Source of the DNA: Anaerostipes sp. 992a | GTDB lineage: Bacteria > Bacillota > Clostridia > Lachnospirales > Lachnospiraceae | Direction of reading: 5' to 3' | NCBI RefSeq assembly: GCF_001940245.1 | Contig: NZ_MJIG01000004.1 | Location: 124,001-188,000, forward strand | Length of the DNA: 64,000 nt | In this document: positions 47,828 to 57,370 of the stretch, piece by piece | Position numbering within the stretch: position 1 is the first letter of the stretch | Layout of the letters: the number at the start of each line of letters is the position of its first letter | The notes under the pieces: generated by a model | Database searches by the model: none | The model's input: the letters and a program-made list of their open reading frames with translations, nothing else | Told to the model about the DNA's origin: nothing | Translations under genes and position numbers: made by a program

Positions 47828-48109
47828 TTATGCTACTGGATGTACAGAACACTGTTTTTTGTCTCTACCTTTTCTTTCGAAACGTACAACACCATCAACT
47901 AATGCAAATAATGTATCGTCTTTACCACGTCCAACATTTACTCCTGGATGAATTTTTGTTCCACGTTGTCTATAAAGAATGTTACCAGCCTTTACAAATT
48001 GTCCGTCAGCTCTTTTCGCACCTAATCTTTTAGATTCAGAGTCTCTACCGTTCTTTGTAGAACCCATTCCTTTTTTATGAGCGAAAAATTGAAGGTTCAT
48101 TTTCATCAT
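47828..48109 (-). CDS. rpmA: 50S ribosomal protein L27 with Prp-cleaved leader
   Basis: 93 residues starting [14 protein letters not shown]. The LQFFA sequence is the cleavage site removed by the protease Prp, as known in Staphylococcus and other Bacillota; HKKG becomes the N-terminus that reaches the peptidyl transferase centre. The body [22 protein letters not shown] is standard. Ribosome site GGAGG 9 bases before ATG 48109. Confidence 0.97.
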   Translation of the reverse strand: MMKMNLQFFAHKKGMGSTKNGRDSESKRLGAKRADGQFVKAGNILYRQRGTKIHPGVNVGRGKDDTLFALVDGVVRFERKGRDKKQCSVHPVA

Positions 48110-48113
48110 GTCG

Positions 48114-48440
48114 TTACACCTCCTTGAATGATACTTTAATATATCGACCATGCTCTTCCTCAATGCTTTCCAATCCCAAACGTAAGGACTGAAGCAATAA
48201 TTGAGCTTCTTTACTTCGCTTTCCTTTCATCTTCATACGGATGATGCCTTTTGCTTCATCGCACTGGATTTCCAGATCATCTTTTGTAAATCTCTCAATC
48301 GAATTAAGGGCATTCGTTACCAGGGCTGATATCCCTGCACACACAATATCCTCTCCGGACTGTGCGTAACCAGCATGACCCACTGTCTGAAAACCAAGAA
48401 TTTCTCCTTGATCATTCTGATAGAACCGAACTTTTGTCAT
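48114..48440 (-). CDS. prp: ribosomal-processing cysteine protease Prp
   Basis: 108 residues with the catalytic pair His22 (VGHAGYA) and Cys34 (EDIVCAGIS), at the same positions as the Staphylococcus enzyme. It removes the L27 leader; its substrate is encoded by the next gene. It lies between rplU and rpmA as usual. Confidence 0.96.
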   Translation of the reverse strand: MTKVRFYQNDQGEILGFQTVGHAGYAQSGEDIVCAGISALVTNALNSIERFTKDDLEIQCDEAKGIIRMKMKGKRSKEAQLLLQSLRLGLESIEEEHGRYIKVSFKEV

Positions 48441-48456
48441 TCCTTCGATCCTCTAA

Positions 48457-48765
48457 TTATGCATTAATTTTTTCGATTTTTACTTCTGTATATGCTTGTC
48501 TATGACCATTTTTCTTATGGTAGCCTGTTTTTCTCTTGTATTTGTAAACGATAACTTTTTTAGCTTTTCCATCGCCTACAACACTTGCTTCAACAGTTGC
48601 TCCTGCTACAGTAGGATTTCCTACTTTCACATCATCACCACCAACAAATAATACCTGGTCAAAAGTAAAAGTAGAACCAGCTTCTGCACCAAGCTTTTCA
48701 ACTCTGATCACATCGCCTTCACTTACTTTATACTGTTTACCACCTGTTGCGATAATAGCGTACAT
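48457..48765 (-). CDS. rplU: 50S ribosomal protein L21
   Basis: About 102 residues: [18 protein letters not shown] start, [29 protein letters not shown] end. ATG 48765 is 7 bases from GGAGG; ATG 48768 is also possible. First gene of rplU-prp-rpmA, with an RNA leader and a consensus promoter. Confidence 0.97.
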   Translation of the reverse strand: MYAIIATGGKQYKVSEGDVIRVEKLGAEAGSTFTFDQVLFVGGDDVKVGNPTVAGATVEASVVGDGKAKKVIVYKYKRKTGYHKKNGHRQAYTEVKIEKINA

Positions 48766-48841
48766 CATGGCACCTCCTAATAATAATCTCGCCAGCTTCG
48801 GTGCTGTATCTTACAGACTTTTACCTCACTGTGCGGCATAC
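48766..48841 (-). promoter_or_regulatory. L21 leader RNA (autoregulatory 5' UTR)
   Basis: The transcript leader between the promoter and rplU contains the conserved pieces of the Bacillota L21 leader: GCCGCACAGTGAGG, a GTCTGTAAGATACAG hairpin (about 48804-48818) and CACCGAAGCTGGCG. This class is thought to bind ribosomal protein L21 for feedback. Confidence 0.7.
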
Positions 48842-48847
48842 TTCGTT

Positions 48848-48876
48848 ATCATACCATCAACCTTATTATTTGTCAA
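48848..48876 (-). promoter_or_regulatory. promoter of rplU-prp-rpmA
   Basis: TTGACA (48871-48876), 17-bp spacer, TATGAT (48848-48853) on the - strand. Confidence 0.8.
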
Positions 48877-48893
48877 CTATTTTAAAAAACATT

Positions 48894-50207
48894 TTAGAAA
48901 TTTATCTCGTATTGACCGTCTTCGACTGTCACGATGCTGGAACTGTAGAAAGTCTCTGCCATTTTCTGAAGGTAATAGGTGTCTTTTACTCCTCCCGTTT
49001 CATACGGTGAGTGCATCGCCAGCTGAGCAACCCCAATGTCTGCTGTATTGATGGCAACCTGCATATTGGAAATGTTCCCCAATGTAGATCCACCTAAGAT
49101 ATCAGATCGATTCAGATAATCCTGATATGGCACTTTCGCCTGTGCACAGATCATACGAATCATCGCAGCAGAAATAGCATCCGTGGTGTATTTCTGATTG
49201 GCACTATGCTTAATCAGAATTCCTCCATTCATTCTCGGGCGATTCGTAGGATCGGTCTTATCCGGCTGATTTGGATGAACGGCATGCCCATTATCCGCCG
49301 AAATCATAAATCCGGAAGCTAATGCTTTCAGATAATCCTCTTTTGTCCTGCCCAGGACAAAATTCACCCTCTGCAATGTATCCTTCAGAAACGTAGACGC
49401 AGCTCCCTGCTTTGTCCCACTTCCTACTTCTTCGTTATCGAAGACTGCACAGACGGTAACTGTTTCTGAATTACCACCTTTTAAAAATCCTTTCAGAGAA
49501 GAAAATACACATTGAAGATCATCCAATCTAGGGCTTGAGATAAATTCTCCCTTGGCACCCCAAATCGTCCCTTTCATCCGATTATACAAAGACAATTCAC
49601 AGCCGATGATCTCCTCTTCTTCCACCCCTGCTGCCTGAGCAATGATCGCAAGAAAGCTTTCTTTGGCATCTCCGTCTCCCAGCAGCGGAAGCATATCTTT
49701 CTGTGGATTGTATTTATAGCCATCATTGGCTTCCCGATTCATATGGATGGCCAGATTAGGAATCATGACCAAATCCCGGTCAACCGAAACCAGCTTTGTC
49801 TTGATTTGATTTTCCTCTTTTATGACAATTCTTCCTGCCACAGACAGAGGTCGATCAAACCATGGTGCCATAAGCATGCCGCCATATTTTTCCACATTTA
49901 ATTTGGTATACAGCTTTTCCACATCCATTTCTCCATGCTCTTTGATGCGAAATGTTGGTGCATCGCTGTGACTTGCCATAATATGAAAGCCCTTAAAATC
50001 TTTCTTTGGTATCTTAAAAGCAATCAGGGAAGAACCATTTCTTGTCACATAATAGCTTCCGCCCTCTTTCAAATTCCAGTTCTCGCTTTCCTTTAATTCC
50101 TCAAATCCCTGCTGTCCAAGCATATTTTTCATATTGTCAATGACATGAAAGGTACTCGGACTTTGCTCAATAAACGCAAATAACTCTTTTGCCGCTTCCT
50201 GATACAT
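48894..50207 (-). CDS. M18 family aminopeptidase
   Basis: 437 residues. Dinuclear zinc peptidase with ASHSDAPTFRIKE (first His-Asp), FDNEEVGSGTKQGA (Glu pair) and SADNGHAVHPN, and late HSPYETGGVKD (His ligand). It removes N-terminal residues, often acidic, from peptides in the cytosol. The gene sits between rng and the rplU promoter on the same strand. Confidence 0.95.
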   Translation of the reverse strand: MYQEAAKELFAFIEQSPSTFHVIDNMKNMLGQQGFEELKESENWNLKEGGSYYVTRNGSSLIAFKIPKKDFKGFHIMASHSDAPTFRIKEHGEMDVEKLYTKLNVEKYGGMLMAPWFDRPLSVAGRIVIKEENQIKTKLVSVDRDLVMIPNLAIHMNREANDGYKYNPQKDMLPLLGDGDAKESFLAIIAQAAGVEEEEIIGCELSLYNRMKGTIWGAKGEFISSPRLDDLQCVFSSLKGFLKGGNSETVTVCAVFDNEEVGSGTKQGAASTFLKDTLQRVNFVLGRTKEDYLKALASGFMISADNGHAVHPNQPDKTDPTNRPRMNGGILIKHSANQKYTTDAISAAMIRMICAQAKVPYQDYLNRSDILGGSTLGNISNMQVAINTADIGVAQLAMHSPYETGGVKDTYYLQKMAETFYSSSIVTVEDGQYEINF

Positions 50208-50222
50208 ATGTTATCCCTCCTA

Positions 50223-51410
50223 TTATATGGATTCTTTCCATTGTTCATACAGAGGCTTGCGCACTTTTTTTCTCGTAATTTCCACCAAATGCAGCTTCGT
50301 CATATCCACTACCATGGCCTTGATTCGATCTTTTCGTAAGACCTGCTCCATTTCTTTCATAAGAATAGCCTCAGATTCTGGCTCCTTCATATCAATAAAA
50401 TCTACAATAATAATGCCAGATAAATTTCTCAGCCTAAGTTGGCGTCCAATTTCTATGGCCGCTTCCCGATTAATCCGAAGAAAATGCTCCTCTACTCGTT
50501 TTCCTTTGATCGCCTTCCCTGTATTTACATCAACGACAACCATAGCCTCTGTAGGCTGGATCACCAGATATCCTCCTGACTTAAGCCATACCTTTTCCTG
50601 AAGAGCCTGCTTTAACTCATGAGAAATACGATAAATCTGGTCCAAACGGACCGTATCCTTCTCAAACAGCTGCAGTATCTTCCGCTCCTCTTCTTCCTCT
50701 TCCAGGTAATGGGCAATCTGATCATAAATGTCCTTTTGGTCTGTGATGATTTCATTGAGACAGGTCTGCTTCTGATCCCGAATCAATGACAAGTAGCCCT
50801 TTGGAGCTTCTTCCACCATCTGACATGATTTTAGATAGCCCGCACGGTCACACACTCGGTCATAACGTCTGATCAATCGATCTGCTTCCTGCAGAATCTC
50901 CTCATCCAAAGCACTTCCTGCATTGGTCCGAAAGATAATTCCAAAATCATCCCGTAAAAAATTCTGTGCCAATTGCTTTAACTGGCAGATTCTCTGTCTA
51001 TCATGTATTTTATTGGAAATCCCAACACCACGCTTTTGCGAAGTCAACACTACATATTTCCCGGTAAAATTCAAATTGCTGGTCACGGTTGGCTGCTTTG
51101 TTTTCACGTTCTCCCGGCTCACCTGAACCAAAATCTCATCGCCAGCTGCCAGCGCTCTTTCTCTGACCGGCGTCAGAAAATGATGATGGGGATTTTCCGC
51201 CAAAGAGTAATAGCAGATTATCCCATCAGCCACTTCTACAAAGGCCGCATTGATATTCTTTACAATGTTCTTTACCTTTGCCGTGTAAATGTTTCCCAAA
51301 ATACTTTCCTTCTTTTCATTTTCACAGGCAAATTCTACAATCTTTCCCTGCTCTACCATGGCAGTTACGATTCTTCCTTCCATACGGGTGATGATGATCT
51401 TATCGCTCAT
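50223..51410 (-). CDS. rng: ribonuclease G/E family protein
   Basis: 395 residues. An N-terminal S1-like domain (ILGNIYTAKVKNIVKNINAAFVEV; about 36-100) is followed by the RNase E/G catalytic domain, with metal Asp in VVVDVNTGK and IIVDFIDMKE. The C-terminus is short, without the scaffold region of RNase E and without a clear zinc-link CPxC, so RNase G-like. Position next to rplU-rpmA and the radical-SAM pair is typical of Clostridia. Confidence 0.92.
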   Translation of the reverse strand: MSDKIIITRMEGRIVTAMVEQGKIVEFACENEKKESILGNIYTAKVKNIVKNINAAFVEVADGIICYYSLAENPHHHFLTPVRERALAAGDEILVQVSRENVKTKQPTVTSNLNFTGKYVVLTSQKRGVGISNKIHDRQRICQLKQLAQNFLRDDFGIIFRTNAGSALDEEILQEADRLIRRYDRVCDRAGYLKSCQMVEEAPKGYLSLIRDQKQTCLNEIITDQKDIYDQIAHYLEEEEEERKILQLFEKDTVRLDQIYRISHELKQALQEKVWLKSGGYLVIQPTEAMVVVDVNTGKAIKGKRVEEHFLRINREAAIEIGRQLRLRNLSGIIIVDFIDMKEPESEAILMKEMEQVLRKDRIKAMVVDMTKLHLVEITRKKVRKPLYEQWKESI

Positions 51411-52099
51411 AGAATCTCTTCTCCTGCACTTCCCAGAGGGAGAAGTTCTCCATCTTTTTCCAGATACGTATCCAGCCGATGAACCATAAATGCAAATGGT
51501 TCATGCTCCAGTCCCAAATAACGACAGAAGGCTTCCATGACCAGATTTGGTTTTAAGTTATTTACACTTCCCGTCGCCAGCTTCATGTAAATATGACCAT
51601 CCTGCACCTTCATATCATAGATCATCGGGCGAATATCCACTTCTCTTTCACTTTTTTTCGTCTTCTTTACGATGGAGATTGCGTCCTGCGCAAAGAAATC
51701 CTCTGTCTTTTCCAGAAACTCTTCCTCTTCATAATAACCGTCCCGGAAGGTAATCCGATAATCAGCTCCAGCCACCGAAGACATAGCATTCTTGCATTTA
51801 TCTGGCAACTGTTTAAATTCCAGCAATACGATTCCTTCATTCATCTGTTCATTGATTTTTTCCAACATCTCCCTGGATGAGCTTACAGAATGAAATTCTG
51901 CATCCAGATATTCTCCATCACTGGTAACTCCCAACCCCAGGGGAGCGGCAAAGGAGATGATCTGATGAGGGCTATAGCCTTTGGAATATGCAATATCCAC
52001 TTCTGCCCGACGAAAAACCTTCTGAAAGTATCGCATAATGTCCAGGTGTCCTACAAATTTTAATGGACCATTTTTGGAAAACTTCATTCTAATCTTCAT
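51407..52099 (-). CDS. TIGR03936-type (DUF2344) radical-SAM-linked protein
   Basis: About 230 residues from ATG 52099 (MKIRMKFSKNGPLKFVGHLDIMRYFQK). Segments RAEVDIAYSKGYSPHQIISFAAPLGLGVTSDGEY are the family signature. It has no catalytic motif I recognise; it is always encoded beside, or fused to, the radical SAM protein encoded just upstream, so it is probably its partner in an RNA- or ribosome-linked modification. The start overlaps the upstream gene by 11 bases, and its stop overlaps rng by 4. Confidence 0.88.
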   Translation of the reverse strand: MKIRMKFSKNGPLKFVGHLDIMRYFQKVFRRAEVDIAYSKGYSPHQIISFAAPLGLGVTSDGEYLDAEFHSVSSSREMLEKINEQMNEGIVLLEFKQLPDKCKNAMSSVAGADYRITFRDGYYEEEEFLEKTEDFFAQDAISIVKKTKKSEREVDIRPMIYDMKVQDGHIYMKLATGSVNNLKPNLVMEAFCRYLGLEHEPFAFMVHRLDTYLEKDGELLPLGSAGEEIL

Positions 52100-53948
52100 A
52101 GCATACACCTCCTTTGTACATCGCTGCTCCACAGCCAGAACACTGCATTCTGCAGTTCGGTGTGACCTTTTCTTCTATGGCATTTTTCCATTCCCGTTTC
52201 ATAAAGTCCTTCGTTACTCCAATATCTATAAAGTCCCAAGGGAAGACTTCATCCAGATCTCTAGGGCGAGTCGTATAAAAATCAATGTCCACCCCGGTCT
52301 TTTCAAAGGCTTCCAGCCATTTCCCATAATCAAAATATTCTGTCCAGGAATCAAACAGACATCCACTCTTATAAGCTTCATAGACAGACTGTGCCACCTT
52401 TCTATCTCCTCTGGCAAGTACCCCCTCCAGAATCGTCGTTTTGGCGTCATGCCATTTAAAGCTTAAACTCTTTCTATTCACTTGTTCCTTAAATGTATCA
52501 TTTACCAAATGGGCCCGATCCATGTATTCTTTTGGTGAAAGCATGGTCGCCCACTGGAATGGTGTAAATGGCTTTGGAACAAAGAAGGATGCGCTAGCCG
52601 TAATCTGCACCCGTCCATTTCTTTCATGCTTTGGAATAGAGTAGTATTCTTCTGCAATTTTTTGTGCCAGATAGGCAATCCCCTTTTGATCCTCTTCATT
52701 TTCTGTTGGAAGTCCTAACATAAAATATAGCTTTACTCGATTCCATCCGCCTTTAAACGCCTCTAACGCACCATTTAGAATGACTTCTTCTGTTAACCCC
52801 TTATTGATAACATCTCGAAGTCTCTGAGAACCAGCTTCCGGAGCAAATGTCAGACTGCTTTTCTTAACATCCTGTACCTTGCTCATAACATCCAGTGAAA
52901 AGGCATCAATCCGAAGGGATGGCAAGGAAATGTTCACTCCTTGCTTTCCAAATTCTTCAATTAGAAAATAAGTCAGTTCCTTTAGCTGTAAATAATCGCT
53001 TGAGCTTAAAGAACTTAAGGAAATCTCACCGTGCCCGGTATTCTTTAGCATCTTGTATGCATAATCCTTTAACGCCTCTAAGGATCTTCCTCTCGTTGGA
53101 CGATAGATCATCCCTGCCTGACAAAACCGGCATCCGCGAATACACCCTCTTTGAATCTCAAGCACCACTCTGTCCTGTGTCACCTTAATATAAGGGACCA
53201 CCGGCTTTTCCGGATATGTGGCTTCTGTCATATCAGAAACCACCTGCTTTTTCACCTTTTGTGGCACACCCTCCTGTGTTGGAACCATCTCTTTGACAGT
53301 TCCATCTTCGTGATATGTGACCTGGTAAAGAGACGGTACGTAAATTCCCTCAATGCCAGCCGCTTTCCGTAAAAACTCTTTTCGACTACAGCCACTTTCT
53401 TTCGCTTCTTTATACAGATCGATCAAGTCAAAATACACCGTTTCGCCTTCTCCGATGTAAAAAAGATCAAAAAACTCTGCAATTGGCTCTGGATTATAAG
53501 TACATGGACCTCCGCCAATCACAATTGGATCTTTCTCCGTGCGATCCTTTGCCCAGATCGGAATCTGGCTCAATTCCAGTACCTGAAGAATGTTGGTATA
53601 GCACATCTCATACTGGATCGTAATTCCCAAAAAGTCAAAGTCCTTTACAGGGTCCTGTGATTCCAGCGCAAATAACGGAATATTCTGCTCTCTCATAATT
53701 TTATCTAAATCTGTCCAAGGAGAATATACTCGTTCACAATAGACATCCTCTCTTCGGTTGAACATATCATATAAAATCTGAATTCCCAGGTGAGACATCC
53801 CGATTTCATACACATCCGGGAAGCACATACAAAAACGTACATCCACTTCATTGAGATCTTTCTTCACACTATTTACTTCATTTCCAATATATCTTGCCGG
53901 CTTTTCAATGGTCAGCAAGATTTCATCTGATAACGCTAATTTCTGCAT
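52089..53948 (-). CDS. TIGR03960-type B12-binding-like/radical SAM protein
   Basis: 619 residues. An N-terminal Rossmann domain of the B12-binding type (about 20-170), then a radical SAM core with RGCIRGCRFCQAG (about residues 265-277) and FAPEAGSQRLRD. A late Cys cluster (NCRMQCSGCGAA, about 600-612) may hold a second metal centre. The reaction is not known. First gene of the unit with the DUF2344 partner and rng; it has a promoter and a leader hairpin. Confidence 0.9.
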   Translation of the reverse strand: MQKLALSDEILLTIEKPARYIGNEVNSVKKDLNEVDVRFCMCFPDVYEIGMSHLGIQILYDMFNRREDVYCERVYSPWTDLDKIMREQNIPLFALESQDPVKDFDFLGITIQYEMCYTNILQVLELSQIPIWAKDRTEKDPIVIGGGPCTYNPEPIAEFFDLFYIGEGETVYFDLIDLYKEAKESGCSRKEFLRKAAGIEGIYVPSLYQVTYHEDGTVKEMVPTQEGVPQKVKKQVVSDMTEATYPEKPVVPYIKVTQDRVVLEIQRGCIRGCRFCQAGMIYRPTRGRSLEALKDYAYKMLKNTGHGEISLSSLSSSDYLQLKELTYFLIEEFGKQGVNISLPSLRIDAFSLDVMSKVQDVKKSSLTFAPEAGSQRLRDVINKGLTEEVILNGALEAFKGGWNRVKLYFMLGLPTENEEDQKGIAYLAQKIAEEYYSIPKHERNGRVQITASASFFVPKPFTPFQWATMLSPKEYMDRAHLVNDTFKEQVNRKSLSFKWHDAKTTILEGVLARGDRKVAQSVYEAYKSGCLFDSWTEYFDYGKWLEAFEKTGVDIDFYTTRPRDLDEVFPWDFIDIGVTKDFMKREWKNAIEEKVTPNCRMQCSGCGAAMYKGGVCYED

Positions 53949-53991
53949 AAAATAAATCCTTTTCTAAATCATCCGTCTGTTTGATGGATAT

Positions 53992-54027
53992 GCCACATTG
54001 AAAAGAATAGATTGCTTTCAATGTGGC
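53992..54027. other. perfect 12-bp hairpin in the leader of the radical SAM operon
   Basis: GCCACATTGAAA (53992-54003) and TTTCAATGTGGC (54016-54027) around a 12-base loop. No T-run follows on either strand, so it is not an intrinsic terminator. It lies about 20-50 bases downstream of the predicted transcription start. Confidence 0.5.
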
Positions 54028-54052
54028 TCTAAATAGTTACATCAACTTTACT

Positions 54053-54081
54053 ATTATACGCATTTAGGGGAAGAACATCAA
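54053..54081 (-). promoter_or_regulatory. promoter of the radical SAM / rng operon
   Basis: TTGATG (54076-54081), 17-bp spacer, TATAAT (54053-54058) on the - strand. Confidence 0.7.
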
Positions 54082-54093
54082 GAAAATATTATT

Positions 54094-54536
54094 TTATCCT
54101 TCTTCTTCTGTTTCTAACAATCTGATATAATGATTGGCCTCTCTCAAAACATGATCTGCCAGCAGTTCTTTATATTCTTTTGCATATTGATCTGCTGTCT
54201 CGATCAACTGTTCCTGAGTTGGATCCAAAAGTCCTCGAATGAATAACGCATGTTCCATCATAATACGATTCCAAAAATCCTCCATATTTCCTAATTTTTT
54301 TCTGGAAACGGATTTATGATATATGATTTCCATCAAGATGGCCCGATACATTTTCGCTTCTCTTAAGATATGTTCTATGAGTAATGGATAATTAGCTGTA
54401 AATAACCTGCACTCGTCCACCTGCCGAAGAATCTGTTCTTTAAAATGAATAAAATCAGAAAGCAGCTTCACTGCTCTTTCATAATCCTTGCAAAAAATAA
54501 ATGTGTTTCCAAAGATAGATCTGCATAATGCTTCAT
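54094..54536 (-). pseudogene. DUF2935 gene remnant with two internal deletions
   Basis: The original start is probably ATG 54536: MKHYADLSLETHLFFARIMKEQ, the typical N-terminus of DUF2935 proteins, but TGA follows at once. In another frame 54471-54094 continues with the second half, LLSDFIHFKEQIL…FTANYPLLIEHILREAKMYR…FWNRIMMEHALFIRGLLDPT. The last part jumps from KEYKELL straight to ADHVLREANHYIRLL, where full-length homologues have an extra helix pair. So about a hundred residues are missing at the first junction, which also shifts frame, and a few dozen at the second, in frame. These sizes are from memory of the family. The 125-residue product from GTG 54471 is unlikely to work. Confidence 0.75.
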
Positions 54537-54638
54537 ACTATTTCATACCTTTATATAACCATATTCTTTATAATATATGTCAGATTACCGTATATGGTGA
54601 TCTTGCCATAGCCCATATTCGGTATGATCACATGGATG

Positions 54639-55238
54639 CTATAGTGCGAAAAACTCTTTCAACCAGGCTTCCTTTACCATATGATGGCCAAGTCTGGTCA
54701 AGTGTACTCCATCCAGCGTTAATTCTTCATACGTATGTTTAATACTTGCTTTGGCAAACATACCATCTAAACAGATCAGTCCTGTTTGATATTTTCTTGC
54801 CAGTTCCCTGACCACCTGAATCTCCTCATCTAGCTGAGGACGCCATAGCAGTCTTTCCGCCGGATAGGGAAATACAAATGGCTCCATCAAAATCATCCTG
54901 GCTCCGGTCTTCTCGATAGTCTCACGAATCAAAAACTCCAGATTATGCTCAAATTGTTCCGTGGTCGTCTTCATTCCTCCATCCATGCCTGTCCAGATCT
55001 CATTGGCACCGATCAAAATGGTCACCACGTCTGGATGAAGGCGGATACAGTCTCTGTCCCATCGCTTGATCAGCTCCTCAGCCCGGTTTCCATTCACTCC
55101 CTTATTGGTAACCTGATATCCTTTTGGAAGCAGTTCTTTGGCTATCATACCCACATAACCATAACCATATCCATGGTATTCCGGATAAAATAAGCGATCT
55201 GCATCCGTAATACTATCCCCTTGAAATAATAAATGCAT
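54639..55238 (-). CDS. SGNH/GDSL-type esterase
   Basis: 199 residues with all SGNH blocks: nucleophile Ser9 (FQGDSITD), Gly block (KGVNGNRAEELI), Asn block (LIGANEIW) and the Asp-His pair (LDGVHLTRLGHHM). No signal peptide, so cytoplasmic. Substrate unknown; likely an acyl or acetyl ester of a sugar or lipid. Starts 11 bases downstream of DUF554, probably the same transcript. Confidence 0.9.
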   Translation of the reverse strand: MHLLFQGDSITDADRLFYPEYHGYGYGYVGMIAKELLPKGYQVTNKGVNGNRAEELIKRWDRDCIRLHPDVVTILIGANEIWTGMDGGMKTTTEQFEHNLEFLIRETIEKTGARMILMEPFVFPYPAERLLWRPQLDEEIQVVRELARKYQTGLICLDGMFAKASIKHTYEELTLDGVHLTRLGHHMVKEAWLKEFFAL

Positions 55239-55249
55239 GATGATTCCTC

Positions 55250-55930
55250 CTAAAAAAATCTACATAATAAAATTGGCAGAAAGATTGCCGGAACATAATT
55301 CATAACCTTTATTTTTCCAATCTCCAGCATGTTGATGGACAATCCGATCAACAACACTCCCCCTACACAGGACATCTGTGTAATGACAACATCTGATAGA
55401 TATGGTGCTACCAACGAAGACAAAAGAACAATTCCTCCCTGATAAATAAACAATAAAACACTTGAAAATAATACACCAATTCCAAAGGAAGAAGCAAAGA
55501 TGATGGCTGCGATCCCATCCATCAGTGATTTGGTAAAAATCATATCATGATTTCCCGTAAGACCGCTCTGCAGAGAACCCACGATGGACATGGCACCTAC
55601 GCAAAATAGCAATGTTGCCGAAATCATCCCTTCTGCAATGGAAACTTCGTTGCCATCCTTTTTAAATTTATCTTCTATCCATTGACAAAAAGCAGATAAT
55701 CTGGCATCCAAATCGATTCCTTCTCCAATAAGTGCTCCAATGGCAATGGAAAGAATGATAACCATGGTCTTTCCTCCATCCACACATCCGGTTATTCCAA
55801 GATACATGGTACAGAGTCCCAAGCCTTTCATAATTGTAGAGCGCATCCGTTCCGGGATTCCCTTTTTCAACATCAGGCCGATGGTTCCTCCTAAAATAAC
55901 AGCTGCCGCATTTACAATAGTTCCTAACAT
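55250..55930 (-). CDS. DUF554 family membrane protein
   Basis: 226 residues and about six membrane helices with Gly-rich segments (VNAAAVILGGTIGLMLKKGIPER, LGLCTMYLGITGCVDG, VVILSIAIGALIGEGIDLDARL). DUF554 members are predicted transporters of unknown substrate. The N-terminal hairpin and repeated GTIGLML/GALIGEGIDL are diagnostic. No regulatory sites were recognised in the 180 bases upstream apart from the fabV terminator. Confidence 0.88.
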   Translation of the reverse strand: MLGTIVNAAAVILGGTIGLMLKKGIPERMRSTIMKGLGLCTMYLGITGCVDGGKTMVIILSIAIGALIGEGIDLDARLSAFCQWIEDKFKKDGNEVSIAEGMISATLLFCVGAMSIVGSLQSGLTGNHDMIFTKSLMDGIAAIIFASSFGIGVLFSSVLLFIYQGGIVLLSSLVAPYLSDVVITQMSCVGGVLLIGLSINMLEIGKIKVMNYVPAIFLPILLCRFF

Positions 55931-56029
55931 ATCCTTTTCCCTCTTTTCTTCATATCCCTTTCTGCCAGCTTTTAGTTTAGCGATTTAAAGCGTTGTTATG
56001 CCAGATTATTTTATCATAAAGTATAAGAA

Positions 56030-56096
56030 AAAGCAAAAAGAGCTGTTGCCTGTAAAAGAAAACCAAAAGAAATTTTCTTCCACTGACAACAACTCT
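56030..56096 (-). terminator. intrinsic terminator of fabV
   Basis: CAACAACTCT (56087-56096) pairs with AGAGCTGTTG (56039-56048; one G-U), with a long loop; on the - strand UUUUU follows. Confidence 0.7.
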
Positions 56097-56108
56097 ATCT
56101 CCATGTTA

Positions 56109-57299
56109 TTATTCTTCTATACTAGGAATCGGAACTACTACATCTAAATCCTCTTCGTAATCCACACCATCTATACGGAATCCAAACATCTGATAAAAAT
56201 CATCCCAATATCCATCAATATCTGCCAATTCTTCCAGATTATCTTCATTGACTGTTTCCCAGCTTTCCTTGATACGATCCTGCACTTCCTCGGATAATTC
56301 ATAGTCATCCACACGAATCAGTCCCTGGGCATCTACAATTGTTGGGTCTTCCAACAATCTTTCATGAAACATGCGATAGATTTGTTCGATGCATCCTTCG
56401 TGATTTCCCATTTCCTTCATTACTTTGTACATAATAGAAATATACAAAGGAACAATTGGAATCGCTGCACTGGACTGTGTCACCAAAGCCTTGTTCACAG
56501 AAACAAACCCTTTAATGTCCTTTGCCTTCATCTCTTCTGTAATCACATCGGCAGTCTTATATAAATGCTGCTTTGCCTGTCCAATAGTTCCACCATAATA
56601 AATTGGATACGTAAGTTCTGGTCCAATATAGGAATACGCAATCGTTACAGCATGGTCTTCAATGGCATCTGCTTCTACTAAAGCATGAATCCAGTCATTC
56701 CAGTCTTCTCCACCCATAACCTTAACCGTTGCTTCTACTTCCTCTTCTGTAGCAGTCTCTACCGTCTTCTCACTCAGCTTATTAGTACGAAGATCTAAAC
56801 TCTTATTGGTAAAGGTCTCTCCCGTTGTCTTCAGAACAGAGGAATAAGTCGTTCCGTCTTCCATCGTTCTTCTAGGTGCAGCAAGACTGTAGATTACCAT
56901 ATCCACCTTGCCAAGGTCCTCTTTGATCACCTGGATGGCCTTTTCCTTCATTTCCTTTGAAAAAGCATCCCCATTTAAGGATTTTGCATAATATCCATTC
57001 TGAGAAGCAAAGGTTTCAAATGCAGCTGTATTATACCATCCTGCTGTGGCTGTCTTTCTTCCATTGGATGGACGCTCAAACATAATTCCAAGAGTATCTG
57101 CACCACATCCAAATGCCGCTGTAATTCTAGAAGCCAGTCCATATCCAGTAGATGCACCGATTACCAGCACCTTCTTTGGACCATCCTTCATCATACCCTT
57201 CCCGGTTACATATTCAATCTGTTTTCTTACGTTCTCTTTACATCCTTCTGGATGTGCAGTCAAACACATATATTCTCGAACTCGTGGCTTTACTACCAT
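56109..57299 (-). CDS. fabV: enoyl-ACP reductase FabV (trans-2-enoyl-CoA reductase family)
   Basis: 396 residues. The extended short-chain dehydrogenase fold has VLVIGASTGYGLASRI (NADH), MVIYSLAAPRR, and the active-site region AYSYIGPELTYPIYYGGTIGQAK with the widely spaced Tyr-Lys of FabV. It reduces the enoyl intermediate in fatty acid elongation and is relatively insensitive to triclosan; some relatives (Ter) act on crotonyl-CoA in butyrate formation. Which role applies is undecided, but a FabT-like operator over its promoter supports a fatty-acid synthesis role. Ribosome site AGGAGG. Confidence 0.95.
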   Translation of the reverse strand: MVVKPRVREYMCLTAHPEGCKENVRKQIEYVTGKGMMKDGPKKVLVIGASTGYGLASRITAAFGCGADTLGIMFERPSNGRKTATAGWYNTAAFETFASQNGYYAKSLNGDAFSKEMKEKAIQVIKEDLGKVDMVIYSLAAPRRTMEDGTTYSSVLKTTGETFTNKSLDLRTNKLSEKTVETATEEEVEATVKVMGGEDWNDWIHALVEADAIEDHAVTIAYSYIGPELTYPIYYGGTIGQAKQHLYKTADVITEEMKAKDIKGFVSVNKALVTQSSAAIPIVPLYISIMYKVMKEMGNHEGCIEQIYRMFHERLLEDPTIVDAQGLIRVDDYELSEEVQDRIKESWETVNEDNLEELADIDGYWDDFYQMFGFRIDGVDYEEDLDVVVPIPSIEE

Positions 57300-57341
57300 A
57301 ATACCCTCCTAATCATTCATTCAAAATGTTAACTATTGATG

Positions 57342-57370
57342 AGTATAATGAATAATACTTTGATTGTCAA
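57342..57370 (-). promoter_or_regulatory. promoter of fabV
   Basis: TTGACA (57365-57370), 17-bp spacer, TATACT (57342-57347) on the - strand. Confidence 0.8.
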
